From the NCBI RefSeq assembly GCF_004564375.1, contig NZ_CP038267.1, forward strand, positions 1,428,501 through 1,492,500: DNA of 64,000 bases, in the 5' to 3' direction. The position numbers and the translations under genes are program-made. Shown here piece after piece: positions 10,729 to 18,767 of the stretch (within the stretch, counting starts at the first letter, position 1; every line of letters starts with the position of its first letter). The stretch comes from Nocardioides euryhalodurans. GTDB lineage: Bacteria > Actinomycetota > Actinomycetes > Propionibacteriales > Nocardioidaceae. A model generated the notes under the pieces. It had not been told where the DNA came from and did not search any database. It saw only the letters and a list, made by a program, of their open reading frames with translations.

Positions 10729-10947
10729 GTGTCGACGAATGTTGAACGTGATCCCTTCCTGAAGATCGTCACGCCCGACACCACCCCGGAGGAGGTGGCC
10801 GCCATCGTCGCGGTCCTCTCCTCACTGGGCTCGGACGAACCGCCCGCCCCCCGGCGTACGCCGGAGTGGAACCGCCCCGGTCGCCTGACCCGGGTCACCC
10901 ACCGCCACGGCGCGGGCGCCTGGCGGGCGAGCGGCCTGCCCCGCTGA
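10729..10947 (+). CDS. accE5: Acyl-CoA carboxylase epsilon subunit
   Basis: The 72-residue protein has the form of actinobacterial AccE: a short helix rich in PEEVAAIVAVLSSL, a Pro/Arg-rich linker, and a C-terminal end with W and SGLPR. The epsilon subunit binds AccD and AccA3 and raises carboxylase activity. The gene follows accD5 by 91 bases on the same strand, with a purine-rich ribosome site (GTGGAGGAGGTGAG) ahead of the GTG. The small size and position make the call; sequence similarity among epsilon subunits is low. Confidence 0.88.
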   Translation: MSTNVERDPFLKIVTPDTTPEEVAAIVAVLSSLGSDEPPAPRRTPEWNRPGRLTRVTHRHGAGAWRASGLPR

Positions 10948-10963
10948 ACCACTCCCACCCCGT

Positions 10964-11015
10964 CGCCGCGTGTGCCTGAGACCGGTCCATGCGCCGGTCT
11001 CAGGCACACGCGGCG
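10964..11015. promoter_or_regulatory. Perfect 22-base-pair inverted repeat
   Basis: The arms 10964-10985 and 10994-11015 are exact complements with an eight-base loop. The element begins 16 bases after the accE5 stop and its right arm ends at the -10-like GATACT (11015-11020) of the P1 peptidase gene. It could terminate the accD5-accE5 transcript or be an operator over the peptidase promoter. It has no T tract. Confidence 0.75.
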
Positions 11016-11027
11016 ATACTGGGGCGC

Positions 11028-12038
11028 ATGCGCAACGCGATCACGGACGTTCCGGGGATCCGGGTCGGCCACGCCCAGCGCGTCGGGGCCGGCTGGCTGA
11101 GCGGCGTGACGGTCGTGCTGCCTCCGGCCGAGGGGGCGGTCGGCGGGGTGGACGTGCGCGGGGGCGGGCCCGGCACCCGCGAGACCGACCTGCTCGACCC
11201 GCGCAACCTCGTCGAGCGGGTGCACGCGATCGTGCTGACCGGTGGCTCCGCGCTCGGGCTCGGTGCCGCGGACGGAGTGGCCCGGGCGCTCCACGCGCAG
11301 GGAGTCGGCTACCCGGTGGCGCGCGCTCCCGGGGCGGTCGTGCCGATCGTGCCGGCCGCCGTGGTGTTCGACCTCGGCCGGGGGGGTGACTTCTCGACGT
11401 TCCCGGACGCTGCGCTGGGTCGCGAGGCGCTGGCGGCGGCCGACCTCGAGGTCGGTGAGGGCACCGTGGGCGCCGGCACCGGCACCCGCGTCGGCGGGCT
11501 CAAGGGAGGGGTGGGGTCGGCGTCGACCAGGCTCCCCGACGGTACGACGGTCGGGGCGCTCGCCGTGGTCAACGCGGTCGGCTCCGCGGTGGACCTCGCG
11601 AGCGGTGAGCTGCTCGCGGCCCGGCACTGCGTCCCCGGCGACCTCCCCGACGGACTGCGCCGCCCCGACGTCCGGGACCTCGACGCTGCCCGGCAACGGG
11701 CCGCGGAGGAGCCCGAGCCGCAGCCGCCGCTGGCCACCACGCTGGCCGTCGTCGCCACCGACGCCACCCTCACCAAGGCGCAGTGCCAGAAGGTCAGCGG
11801 GATCGGGCACGACGGTCTCTCGCGGGCGATCAACCCCGTCCACACGATGTACGACGGCGACACCGTCTTCACGCTCGCGACCGGGGCCGGGCCGACCCCC
11901 GATCCGGCGGCCTTCCACCTGCTCCTCGTGGCCGCGGCCGACTGCGTCACGCGGGCGGTCGCCCGCGGGGTGCTCGCCGCCGCCTCGGCCGGCGGGATGC
12001 GGAGCTACCGCGAGGTGTTCCCGACCGCGCTCGGCTGA
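11028..12038 (+). CDS. P1 family peptidase/amidase (DmpA/NylC-like, Ntn fold)
   Basis: The 336-residue protein belongs to the P1 (DmpA/BapA/NylC) family, self-cleaving hydrolases that act on N-terminal residues, beta-peptides or nylon oligomers. Marks are ITDVPGIRVGHA at the start, VLTGGSALGL, GTVGAGTGTRVGGLKGGVGSAS and TTLAVVATDATLTKAQCQKV. The last stretch corresponds to the start of the small subunit of NylC, with Thr237/Thr238 as candidate nucleophile. NylC has Asn before that Thr and this protein has Ala, so self-processing may differ. A GATACT hexamer seven bases upstream suggests leaderless initiation. It is convergent with the sigma-factor gene, with four bases between stops. Confidence 0.88.
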   Translation: MRNAITDVPGIRVGHAQRVGAGWLSGVTVVLPPAEGAVGGVDVRGGGPGTRETDLLDPRNLVERVHAIVLTGGSALGLGAADGVARALHAQGVGYPVARAPGAVVPIVPAAVVFDLGRGGDFSTFPDAALGREALAAADLEVGEGTVGAGTGTRVGGLKGGVGSASTRLPDGTTVGALAVVNAVGSAVDLASGELLAARHCVPGDLPDGLRRPDVRDLDAARQRAAEEPEPQPPLATTLAVVATDATLTKAQCQKVSGIGHDGLSRAINPVHTMYDGDTVFTLATGAGPTPDPAAFHLLLVAAADCVTRAVARGVLAAASAGGMRSYREVFPTALG

Positions 12039-12042
12039 CCGG

Positions 12043-13182
12043 TCAGGGGGCGTGCGCGGCCAGCCGTGCGGCCTGCCGGGTCAGGTGGTGCCGCTCGGCC
12101 TCCGACGTCGCCTGCCCCGCGGCCTCGGCGTAGAGCGTCCGGGCGACCGCCAGGTCCCCGGCGCGCTCGTGCAGCCAGGCCGCCACCGCCGTCCGCCGCG
12201 GCACCGACGCTGGGACCAGCTCGAGGGCGCGCAGCCCGGCGAGCGGCCCGTCGGCCTCCCCCACGGCGACCGCACGGTTGAGGGCCACCACGGGGCTGTC
12301 GGTGAGGCGGAGCAGCTCGTCGTACCACTCGAGGACCTGGGTCCAGTCGGTCTCCCCGGTCGAGGGGGCGTCGCAGTGGAGGGCGGCGATGGCGGCCTGG
12401 GCCTGGTACTCGCCCAGCCGGTCGCGGGCCAGTGCGGCCTGCAGCACCTCGACTCCCTCCGCCACCAGGGCGGTGTCCCACAGCGACCGGTCCTGCTCGG
12501 CCAGCGGCACCAGCGAGCCGTCCTCGGCCCACCGTGCCGCGCGCCGCGCGTGGTGGAGCAGCATCAGCGCGAGCAGCCCGGACACCTCGGGCTCGTCGGA
12601 GGAGGCCGCGAGCTGCCGGGTGAGCCGGACCGCCTCCGCAGCCAGGTCGACCTCGCCGCCGTAGCCCTCGTTGAAGATCAGGTAGAGCACCTTCAGCACG
12701 TCGCGCAGGTCGCCCGGCCGGTCGAGCCGGTGCTCGCCGACGGTCCGCTTCGCCCGGCTGATCCGTTGCGCCATCGTCGCCTCGGGCACGAGGTACGCCT
12801 CGGCGACCTGGCGGGTCGTGAGGCCCCCGACCGCCCGCAGCGTGAGCGCGACCGCCGAGGCCGGGGTGAGCGAGGGGTGGCTGCACAGGAACAGCAGCAG
12901 CAGGGTGTCGTCGCCCTGCTCGGAAGGCCCTGGAGCAGGCTCCTCCACCACCCGTTCCTCGCGGGCCCGGCGGGCGGAGTCGGAGCGGACGGTGTCGAGG
13001 AACTTGCGCCACGCCACCGTCACCAGCCAGCCGAACGGGTCCTCGGGCGGGTCGTCCGACCACCGGCGTACGGCCTCGAGGAGCGCCTCCTGGACGGCGT
13101 CCTCGGCCGCCGCGAAGTCTGCTCCGCGGCGGACGAGGACACCCAGGACCAGGGGACCGAGCTCCCGCAACTGCTCGTTCAC
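12043..13182 (-). CDS. ECF sigma factor, ECF42 type with C-terminal TPR-like extension
   Basis: The 379-residue protein begins with sigma region 2 (DAVQEALLEAVRRW, PFGWLVTVAWRKFLD) and region 4 (LTTRQVAEAYLVPEATMAQRISRAKRTV, about residues 115-155). It continues into a roughly 220-residue helical domain (VLKVLYLIFNEGYGGE, LLALMLLHHARRAAR, LEWYDELLRLTDSPVVALNRAVAVGEADGPLAGL). That layout defines the ECF42 group, whose extension is needed for activity and which is usually encoded beside DGPF-motif proteins. Here a DGPF protein is directly upstream and overlaps by four bases (GTGA). There is no anti-sigma gene. The promoter at 13643-13669 suggests self-activation. Confidence 0.93.
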   Translation of the reverse strand: MNEQLRELGPLVLGVLVRRGADFAAAEDAVQEALLEAVRRWSDDPPEDPFGWLVTVAWRKFLDTVRSDSARRAREERVVEEPAPGPSEQGDDTLLLLFLCSHPSLTPASAVALTLRAVGGLTTRQVAEAYLVPEATMAQRISRAKRTVGEHRLDRPGDLRDVLKVLYLIFNEGYGGEVDLAAEAVRLTRQLAASSDEPEVSGLLALMLLHHARRAARWAEDGSLVPLAEQDRSLWDTALVAEGVEVLQAALARDRLGEYQAQAAIAALHCDAPSTGETDWTQVLEWYDELLRLTDSPVVALNRAVAVGEADGPLAGLRALELVPASVPRRTAVAAWLHERAGDLAVARTLYAEAAGQATSEAERHHLTRQAARLAAHAP

Positions 13183-13592
13183 TCGGTGACGGTCGGAGGC
13201 GCCTCGAGGAACGCGCGCACCTCGATCCACTCCCGGATCGGACGCCCTCCGGGGCCCGGGGCCGAGGACAGGAACGCCGCGGCCTCGTGGGCCCGCTCCT
13301 CGGAGTCGACGTCGATCACCATCCAGCCGGCGACGAGGTCCTTCGTCTCCGCGAAGGGACCGTCGGTGACCGGCGGCCTTCCCTCGCCGTCGAAGCGGAC
13401 GAACGTGCCGTCGGGCGACAGCGCCTGGCCCTCCACGAACTCCCCGCGCTCGCGGAGGGTGTCGGCGACGTGGTCCATGAAGCCCATGTGCGCCGAGATC
13501 TCCTCGGGCGTCCACCGGTCCATCGGCACGTCACCGTCGGGCATCCGCTGCGGACCGCCGCGGTAGTGCTTGAGCAGCAGGTACTTGGCCAT
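13179..13592 (-). CDS. YCII-related (DGPF-motif) protein partner of ECF42 sigma factor
   Basis: The 137-residue protein is a YCII-related ferredoxin-like-fold protein. The family's name motif appears as VTDGPFAETKDLVAGWMVIDVDS near residues 80-100. DGPF proteins are the constant genomic partners of ECF42 sigma factors; their biochemical role is unknown, and they may feed a signal to the sigma factor's extension. It is the first gene of the pair, with a GGAGAG ribosome site ahead of the ATG at 13592 and a 5' leader of about 44 bases from the predicted promoter. Confidence 0.92.
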   Translation of the reverse strand: MAKYLLLKHYRGGPQRMPDGDVPMDRWTPEEISAHMGFMDHVADTLRERGEFVEGQALSPDGTFVRFDGEGRPPVTDGPFAETKDLVAGWMVIDVDSEERAHEAAAFLSSAPGPGGRPIREWIEVRAFLEAPPTVTE

Positions 13593-13642
13593 GGTTCTCT
13601 CCTTCGGTCCGTCGCCGACGAGCTCGGCGATCACACCCCGGG

Positions 13643-13669
13643 GACGGAGCCGAGGCCGGGTTCTCGACA
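13643..13669 (-). promoter_or_regulatory. Putative ECF42-type promoter (TGTCGA-N17-CGTC)
   Basis: On the minus strand TGTCGA (13669-13664) is separated by exactly 17 bases from CGTC (13646-13643). As I recall the published ECF42 consensus, it has TGTCGA at -35 and a short CGA/TC element at -10, so this would be the self-activated promoter of the DGPF-sigma operon. Confidence 0.65.
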
Positions 13670-13686
13670 TCGCTGCCGACACTTTC

Positions 13687-14445
13687 TCACCAGGTCGTGG
13701 TCTGGCCGGGCTCCAGTCGCACCAGCCGGTCGAGCAGCCCCCGGTCGGACAGCTCCTGCTCGAACCGCCGGCCGGTGTCGACGTGCCACTGCGGCGTCCC
13801 GCCGCGGAGGTCCTCGGGGCTGAAGGTGCCCCAGTGGATCGGCAGCACGCGGGCGGCCCGGACCAGCGAGACCGCCTCGGCGGCGCGGGCCTCGTCGAGG
13901 TGCCCGGGGCCGAGGGTGCGCCACCAGCCCGAGATCGGCAGCGTGGTGAGGTCGACCGGCCCGATCTCCGCCATCGCCGGGTAGAGGTCGGTGTCGCCGG
14001 CGAACCACAGCCGCCGACCGCCGTGCTCGACCACGAAACCGACCGGTGGCGCCTCGCGGGAGTCGACCCGGCTGCGACGGGCGGAGTGCTCGGCGTGCGT
14101 CACCTGCAGGCGTACGCCCGCGACCTCGAGCACCTGCCCCGCCTCCACCTCCACGACGTGCTCGAGCCCGGTCCCGGCCACGAAGGGGGCTGCGCCGCGG
14201 GGCACCACGACGACCGCCTCGGGCGAGACGGCGGCCAGCCTGCGGAGCGACCGGCGGTGCAGGTGGTCGGCATGGGCGTGCGAGACGAGCACCACGTCGG
14301 TGCGCAGCACGTCCGGGTCGACCGGCGCCGTACGCCGGCGCAGGTGGGCCAGCCGGGTGGTGAGCACCGGGTCGGTGAGCAGCCGGACGGCTCCTGCCCG
14401 GACGAGCACGGTGGCGTGCCCGACCCAGGTGACCTCAGCCGCCAT
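13687..14445 (-). CDS. MBL-fold metal-dependent hydrolase (UlaG/NAPE-PLD-like)
   Basis: The 252-residue protein is a metallo-beta-lactamase-fold hydrolase: GHATVLV near the N-terminus, DP in LLTDPVL, the zinc signature SHAHADHLHRRSL near residues 54-66, THAEHSAR, WFAGDTDLYP and the final IHWGTF. This matches the UlaG-like group, which includes lactonases and the lipid hydrolase NAPE-PLD. The substrate is unknown. The ATG at 14445 overlaps the end of the upstream membrane-protein gene by 11 bases, so the two are probably one operon. Some 94 bases downstream begins the separately promoted DGPF-sigma pair. Confidence 0.88.
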   Translation of the reverse strand: MAAEVTWVGHATVLVRAGAVRLLTDPVLTTRLAHLRRRTAPVDPDVLRTDVVLVSHAHADHLHRRSLRRLAAVSPEAVVVVPRGAAPFVAGTGLEHVVEVEAGQVLEVAGVRLQVTHAEHSARRSRVDSREAPPVGFVVEHGGRRLWFAGDTDLYPAMAEIGPVDLTTLPISGWWRTLGPGHLDEARAAEAVSLVRAARVLPIHWGTFSPEDLRGGTPQWHVDTGRRFEQELSDRGLLDRLVRLEPGQTTTW

Positions 14446-15550
14446 GGCCGGCCGGCTCCCGGGCAGCCCGACGCGCCTGCCAGTCGCCCCACGCCTCGCG
14501 GAACGGCCGGGGCGTGGGGTCCACCGGCGGGCGGGTGTCACGCCCCCGGTCGAACATGGTCGCCAGCAGCGACAGCAGCACGACGAGGAAGGCCGAGTCC
14601 TCCTCGGGCAGGCCGCCGCTGAGCAGCCACTCGGGCAGCAGCGCCAGCAGCAGCACGTTGACCAGCAGCACCACCCCGAACTCCCGCATCGTGGTGCTCC
14701 AGCCCTCCCCACGGCGGTGCTGCCACAGCTCGGTGACCAGCGTGTTGAGCAGCACCAGCAGGGCGACGGTCACGGCGAGCCGGGCGTTGTTGACCGTCAG
14801 CTCCGGCACCATGTGGGCGAGCACCACGCCGGCGAGGGTGAGGAACGCCAGCTTCTCCAGCAGGATCCCGTCGACCAGCTTCTCGTGGCGCAGGCCGAGC
14901 TGGGGTCGCCGCGGGAGGTGCCGGTCCACGGCCAGGGTGAAGTCCCAGTCGGGGTCGCGCGCCTGGCGGACCACCTTCACCGCGGCGATCCCGACGACGA
15001 GGAAGAACGCGGCCATGACCCCCCACAGGCCGGGGTTCGCGTCCAGCGCGTCGCTGAGGTCGAGCTTGAGGACGTGGATCCACATCTCCTGGGGCACCTT
15101 GACGAAGACGGTGATCCCGACCGCCATGCCGACGACCGTCAGCACCGCGAGCCGCTCGGGGTTCCACCGGGTGCGGATCGTCTCGTAGGCGATGAAGAAG
15201 TACTCGAAGGCGTTGGGGAAGAGCAGCAGCACGAAGCGCCACTGGGTGAGCTCGAAGATCACCACGCCGATCAGCCGCCAGAAGAACAGGAACCGGCTGA
15301 CCCGGAACGCCCGCTCGTCGCGCCAGTTGGTCATCGTCGAGATGAACGCGAAGCCGAGGTAGTAGACGTCGAGCGACTTGTCGTAGGACTGGTACCACGT
15401 CAGGTCGCCCCCGATCGTCGCCTGGAAGATCGTCTGGTCGACGGCGTCCGCCACCAGGCAGACCAGGATGGCGGGGAGCGGGAACTTGAGGATGAACAGC
15501 GGGGCGATGAAGCGCACGGCAACCACGGCGATCACCACGAAGGCGTCCAT
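14435..15550 (-). CDS. Conserved multipass membrane protein of unknown function
   Basis: The product has about 371 residues and eight or more hydrophobic helices, among them MDAFVVIAVVAVRFIAPLFI, LFFWRLIGVVIF, LAVLTVVGMAVGITVFV, LWGVMAAFFLVVGIAAV and FGVVLLVNVLLLALLP. I do not recognise a named family. Charged loops such as DQTIFQATIGGDLTWYQSYDKSLD look conserved enough to hold a function. The ATG at 15550 is chosen because it begins at the first helix and has CATCAT six bases upstream; a GTG at 15640 would add 30 polar residues. It overlaps the MBL hydrolase gene and is divergent from the peptidase at 15655. Confidence 0.75.
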   Translation of the reverse strand: MDAFVVIAVVAVRFIAPLFILKFPLPAILVCLVADAVDQTIFQATIGGDLTWYQSYDKSLDVYYLGFAFISTMTNWRDERAFRVSRFLFFWRLIGVVIFELTQWRFVLLLFPNAFEYFFIAYETIRTRWNPERLAVLTVVGMAVGITVFVKVPQEMWIHVLKLDLSDALDANPGLWGVMAAFFLVVGIAAVKVVRQARDPDWDFTLAVDRHLPRRPQLGLRHEKLVDGILLEKLAFLTLAGVVLAHMVPELTVNNARLAVTVALLVLLNTLVTELWQHRRGEGWSTTMREFGVVLLVNVLLLALLPEWLLSGGLPEEDSAFLVVLLSLLATMFDRGRDTRPPVDPTPRPFREAWGDWQARRAAREPAGHGG

Positions 15551-15654
15551 GGAGGGATGATGCACCCGCTCCGGGGCCCGCGCTACGTCGATGTCCGAGA
15601 ACCGGGCGGACAACTCGGTGTCGGGGACGGCCGGCGACACCCTAGGGTCGGCGC

Positions 15655-17331
15655 GTGACCGAACGACACGTCGACGCCATCGCTGACCAGTACGTCGAGG
15701 ACTTCGCCCGCCTCGACCCCGTCGCCGCCACCTTCATCGGGGTGGACGGCCACGACGACCGGCTCACCGACCTCTCACCCGCCGGCTTCGCCGCCCGCGA
15801 GGAGCTCGCGCGCAAGGCGCTTGCCGACGCGACCGCCGCGACGCCGGTCGACGAGCGCGAGGCCGTGGCCCGCGAGGCCTTCCTCGAACGGGTCGGGCTC
15901 GAGGTCGAGATGGCCGAGGCCGGGCTGGTGCGCAGCCAGCTGACGGTCATCGCGAGCGAGCTGCACGCGGTCCGGCAGGTCTTCGACCTGATGCCCACCG
16001 AGGGCGAGCAGGCGTGGCGCAACATCGACGCCCGGCTCGCCGCGGTGCCCGAGGCCCTCGCCGGGCTGCGGACCACGTTGGCCGAGGAGGCCGAGCGGGG
16101 CAACGTCTCCGCCGTCCGCCAGTACCAGGCCGTGGTCGGCCAGATCGAGAGCTGGACCGGCCGCAGCGGCGACGGCGGGCCGGTGTTCGCCGGCCTGGTC
16201 GCGGGATGTGAGGTCGACGGGATGCGTCCTGCCCTGGAGCAGCACGCCTCCGCCGCGACCGAGGCCCTCGACGGCTTCGGCCGGTTCGTCCAGGAGGAGC
16301 TGGTGCCGCGAGGACGTCACCAGGACGCGTGCGGCCGCGAGCAGTACGAGCTGGCCTCGCGCTACTTCCTCGGGGCCGCGGTCGACCTGGACGAGACGTA
16401 CGCCTGGGGCTGGCAGGAGCTCAAGCGGCTCTCCGACGACATGGCCGCGACCGCGGACCGGGTGCTGCCCGGCGCGTCGTACGCCGAGGCGGTGGCCCAC
16501 CTCGAGGGCGACGCCTCGCGCCGGATCGAGGGCCGCGAGGCGTTCCGCGACTGGATGCAGGAGCTGGCCGACCGGACCGTCGCCGAGCTCGCCGACGTCC
16601 ACTTCGACATCCCCGGACCGGTCCGTCGGATCGAGTGCATGCTCGCCCCCACCAACGACGGCGGCATCTACTACACCGGTCCGTCGGAGGACTTCAGCCG
16701 CCCCGGCCGGATGTGGTGGTCGGTGCCCGACGGGATCGACTCGTTCTCCCCGTGGCGCGAGGTGACCACCGTCTTCCACGAGGGCGTGCCCGGCCACCAC
16801 CTGCAGATCGGCCAGACCGCCTACCGCAGCGAGGTCCTCAACCGCTGGCAGCGGTTGATGTGCTGGTGCAGCGGCCACGGCGAGGGCTGGGCGCTCTACG
16901 CCGAGCGGCTGATGGACGAGCTCGGCCACCTCGACGACCCCGCGGACCGGCTCGGCATGCTCGACGCGCAGAGCTTCCGCGCGGCCCGGGTCATCGTGGA
17001 CATCGGGATGCACCTCGAGCTGGAGATCCCCGAGGACAACCCGTTCGGCTTCCACCCGGGCGAGACGTGGACCCCCGACCTCGGCTTCGAGTTCATGCGC
17101 GAGCACTGCGCGATGGAGGAGGCCTTCATCCGGTTCGAGGTCAACCGCTACCTCGGCTGGCCGGGCCAGGCGCCGTCCTACAAGGTCGGCGAGCGGATCT
17201 GGCTCGACGCCCGGGCGCAGGCGCAGGCGCGCGCCGGCGACGGCTTCGACCTCAAGACCTTCCACCGGCAGGCGCTCGACCTGGGCTGCCTGGGACTGGA
17301 CCCGCTGCAGAAGGCGCTGGCGCGGCTGTGA
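15655..17331 (+). CDS. DUF885 family zinc metallopeptidase-like protein
   Basis: The 558-residue cytoplasmic protein belongs to DUF885. The zinc-binding motif HEGVPGHHLQ lies near residues 376-385 and CSGHGEGWALYAERLMDELG near 405-425, giving two histidines and a downstream glutamate as in gluzincin peptidases. No signal peptide is present. The GTG start has TAGGGT at 15643-15648, six bases upstream, fitting leaderless transcription. Its stop overlaps the maf start (GTGA), so both are co-translated. DUF885 members are presumed peptidases or carboxypeptidases; the substrate is unknown. Confidence 0.9.
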   Translation: MTERHVDAIADQYVEDFARLDPVAATFIGVDGHDDRLTDLSPAGFAAREELARKALADATAATPVDEREAVAREAFLERVGLEVEMAEAGLVRSQLTVIASELHAVRQVFDLMPTEGEQAWRNIDARLAAVPEALAGLRTTLAEEAERGNVSAVRQYQAVVGQIESWTGRSGDGGPVFAGLVAGCEVDGMRPALEQHASAATEALDGFGRFVQEELVPRGRHQDACGREQYELASRYFLGAAVDLDETYAWGWQELKRLSDDMAATADRVLPGASYAEAVAHLEGDASRRIEGREAFRDWMQELADRTVAELADVHFDIPGPVRRIECMLAPTNDGGIYYTGPSEDFSRPGRMWWSVPDGIDSFSPWREVTTVFHEGVPGHHLQIGQTAYRSEVLNRWQRLMCWCSGHGEGWALYAERLMDELGHLDDPADRLGMLDAQSFRAARVIVDIGMHLELEIPEDNPFGFHPGETWTPDLGFEFMREHCAMEEAFIRFEVNRYLGWPGQAPSYKVGERIWLDARAQAQARAGDGFDLKTFHRQALDLGCLGLDPLQKALARL

Positions 17332-17936
17332 CCACGCTGGTCCTCGCCTCCCAGTCCCCCGCCCGCCTGCAGACCCTGCGCAACGCCGGGATCGACCCTG
17401 TCGTCATCGTCTCGGGCGTCGACGAGTCGCAGGTCTCCGGCCTCGCCCCCGCCGAGCTGGCGCTGCAGCTCGCCGAGCTCAAGTGTGCGGCGGTCGCGAC
17501 CCGCGACGACCTGCCCGCCGGCTCCCTGGTGCTCGGGTGCGACTCGGTGCTCGAGCTGGGCGGGGAGGCGCTCGGGAAGCCCGAGGACGCCACGGACGCC
17601 GTACGCCGGTGGCAGGCGATGCGCTCCCGCTCCGGCGTGCTCCACACCGGCCACGCGCTGCGCGACTCGGCGAACGGGCACGTCGCGGCCGCGACCGCCT
17701 CGACGACCGTCCACTTCGCCGACCTGTCCGACGGGGAGATCGATGCCTACGTCGCGACCGGGGAACCCCTCCACGTCGCCGGGGCCTTCACCGTCGACGG
17801 CCTCGGGGGTGCGTTCGTCACCGGCATCGAGGGCGACCACCACAACGTGGTCGGCCTCAGCCTTCCGCTGCTGCGCGACATGGTGGCGGAGCTGGGTCAC
17901 GCGTGGACCGATCTCTGGGCCCGGCCGACTAGCTGA
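17328..17936 (+). CDS. maf: Maf family nucleoside-triphosphate pyrophosphatase
   Basis: Maf proteins hydrolyse dTTP, UTP or modified nucleotides to the monophosphate and are tied to septum inhibition and nucleotide sanitation. The 202-residue product has the N-terminal ASQSPARLQTL loop, KCAAVA, LGCDSVLELGGEALGKPEDA with the catalytic Asp, and VDGLGGAFVTGIEGDHHNVVGLSL near the end. In M. tuberculosis maf (Rv3282) also follows accE5, and here four unrelated genes lie between. It is convergent with gtrA, the ends overlapping by eight bases. Confidence 0.95.
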   Translation: MTTLVLASQSPARLQTLRNAGIDPVVIVSGVDESQVSGLAPAELALQLAELKCAAVATRDDLPAGSLVLGCDSVLELGGEALGKPEDATDAVRRWQAMRSRSGVLHTGHALRDSANGHVAAATASTTVHFADLSDGEIDAYVATGEPLHVAGAFTVDGLGGAFVTGIEGDHHNVVGLSLPLLRDMVAELGHAWTDLWARPTS

Positions 17937-18396
17937 CCGACTCAGCCTCGGCCCGGTCACGCCGCGGGAACACGTACTGGCGGAACAGCACGAAGCGCGC
18001 CGCGTTCGCGAGCAGCAGCCCGATCACGTTGGCGGAGACGTTGTCCGAGAGCGGGTCGTCGAGGCCCAGCCCGTTGCGGCTGAGCCACAGGCAGGTGATC
18101 GGGATCGTCATCGTGGCGAGGTTGATGACGATGAAGGCGATGACGCCACCGTCGGCGTGACGCGCCGAGCGCTCCCGGAAGGCCCACTGCTTGGTGCCCT
18201 TGAAGCTGATCACCATGCCGGTCACGTTGGCGATGACGTAGGCGAGCTCCGGCTGCTCGTTGAGGGGGGCGAAGTCGCCGGCGCTGAACCCGTGGACCAG
18301 CAGGTTGAACAGCACGATGGCGACGATCGTGGCGAGCAGCCCCACCGCCAGGAAACGGCCCACCTCACCGGCGAGCCGCTGCCCCCTCACTCCCAT
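17929..18396 (-). CDS. GtrA family membrane protein
   Basis: The 155-residue protein has four transmembrane helices and the GtrA pattern: RFLAVGLLATIVAIVLFNLLV, YVIANVTGMVISFKGTKQWAF and a C-terminal ANAARFVLFRQYVFP. GtrA-like proteins are thought to flip polyprenyl-linked sugars for cell-envelope polysaccharides. A GtrA-like gene also sits beside purK in M. tuberculosis (Rv3277), consistent with the conserved neighbourhood. TAGCCT at 18403-18408 is six bases from the ATG. No glycosyltransferase is adjacent here, so the sugar substrate is unknown. Confidence 0.9.
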   Translation of the reverse strand: MGVRGQRLAGEVGRFLAVGLLATIVAIVLFNLLVHGFSAGDFAPLNEQPELAYVIANVTGMVISFKGTKQWAFRERSARHADGGVIAFIVINLATMTIPITCLWLSRNGLGLDDPLSDNVSANVIGLLLANAARFVLFRQYVFPRRDRAEAESVS

Positions 18397-18434
18397 GGCT
18401 CAAGGCTAGACGAGGCTGTCCACCGAGATCCGGA

Positions 18435-18767
18435 TCAGGCGTCGAAGGCGACGACCAGGCGGGCGATCGTCCCGTCCCGCCAGGTGAAGCGCATGGTGCC
18501 GGTGCCTCCCGCGCGCCACACGAAGCGGGCCACGTCGACGTCGCCGTCGGTCTCGACGCCGAGGAGGTCCATGGTGTCGGTCGGCGGCTGCGCGTCGTAC
18601 GCCGCCGCGATCGCGGCGCGACCCACGAACGGGCCGGCGGGCACCCCGACGAAGTCGAGGACCGCGTCCTCGGCGAACCGGGTCGCGAAGCTCGCCCAGT
18701 CGCCCGAGGCCACCGCCTCGTCGAAGGCGGCGACGTGGTGGGCGACCCGGCCCCGGCCTGCGGTCAC
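18435..18767 (-). CDS. SnoaL/NTF2-like small protein
   Basis: The 110-residue protein has the cone-shaped NTF2-like fold pattern: FDEAVASGDWASFATRFAEDAVLDFVG at the front, PFVGRAAIAAAY, and beta-strands ending IARLVVAFDA. Members include isomerases, hydratases and ligand-binding subunits, so no reaction can be assigned. The GTG start overlaps the stop of the acyl-CoA dehydrogenase by four bases, so the two are co-expressed and the protein may serve the same acyl-CoA route. Confidence 0.82.
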   Translation of the reverse strand: MTAGRGRVAHHVAAFDEAVASGDWASFATRFAEDAVLDFVGVPAGPFVGRAAIAAAYDAQPPTDTMDLLGVETDGDVDVARFVWRAGGTGTMRFTWRDGTIARLVVAFDA

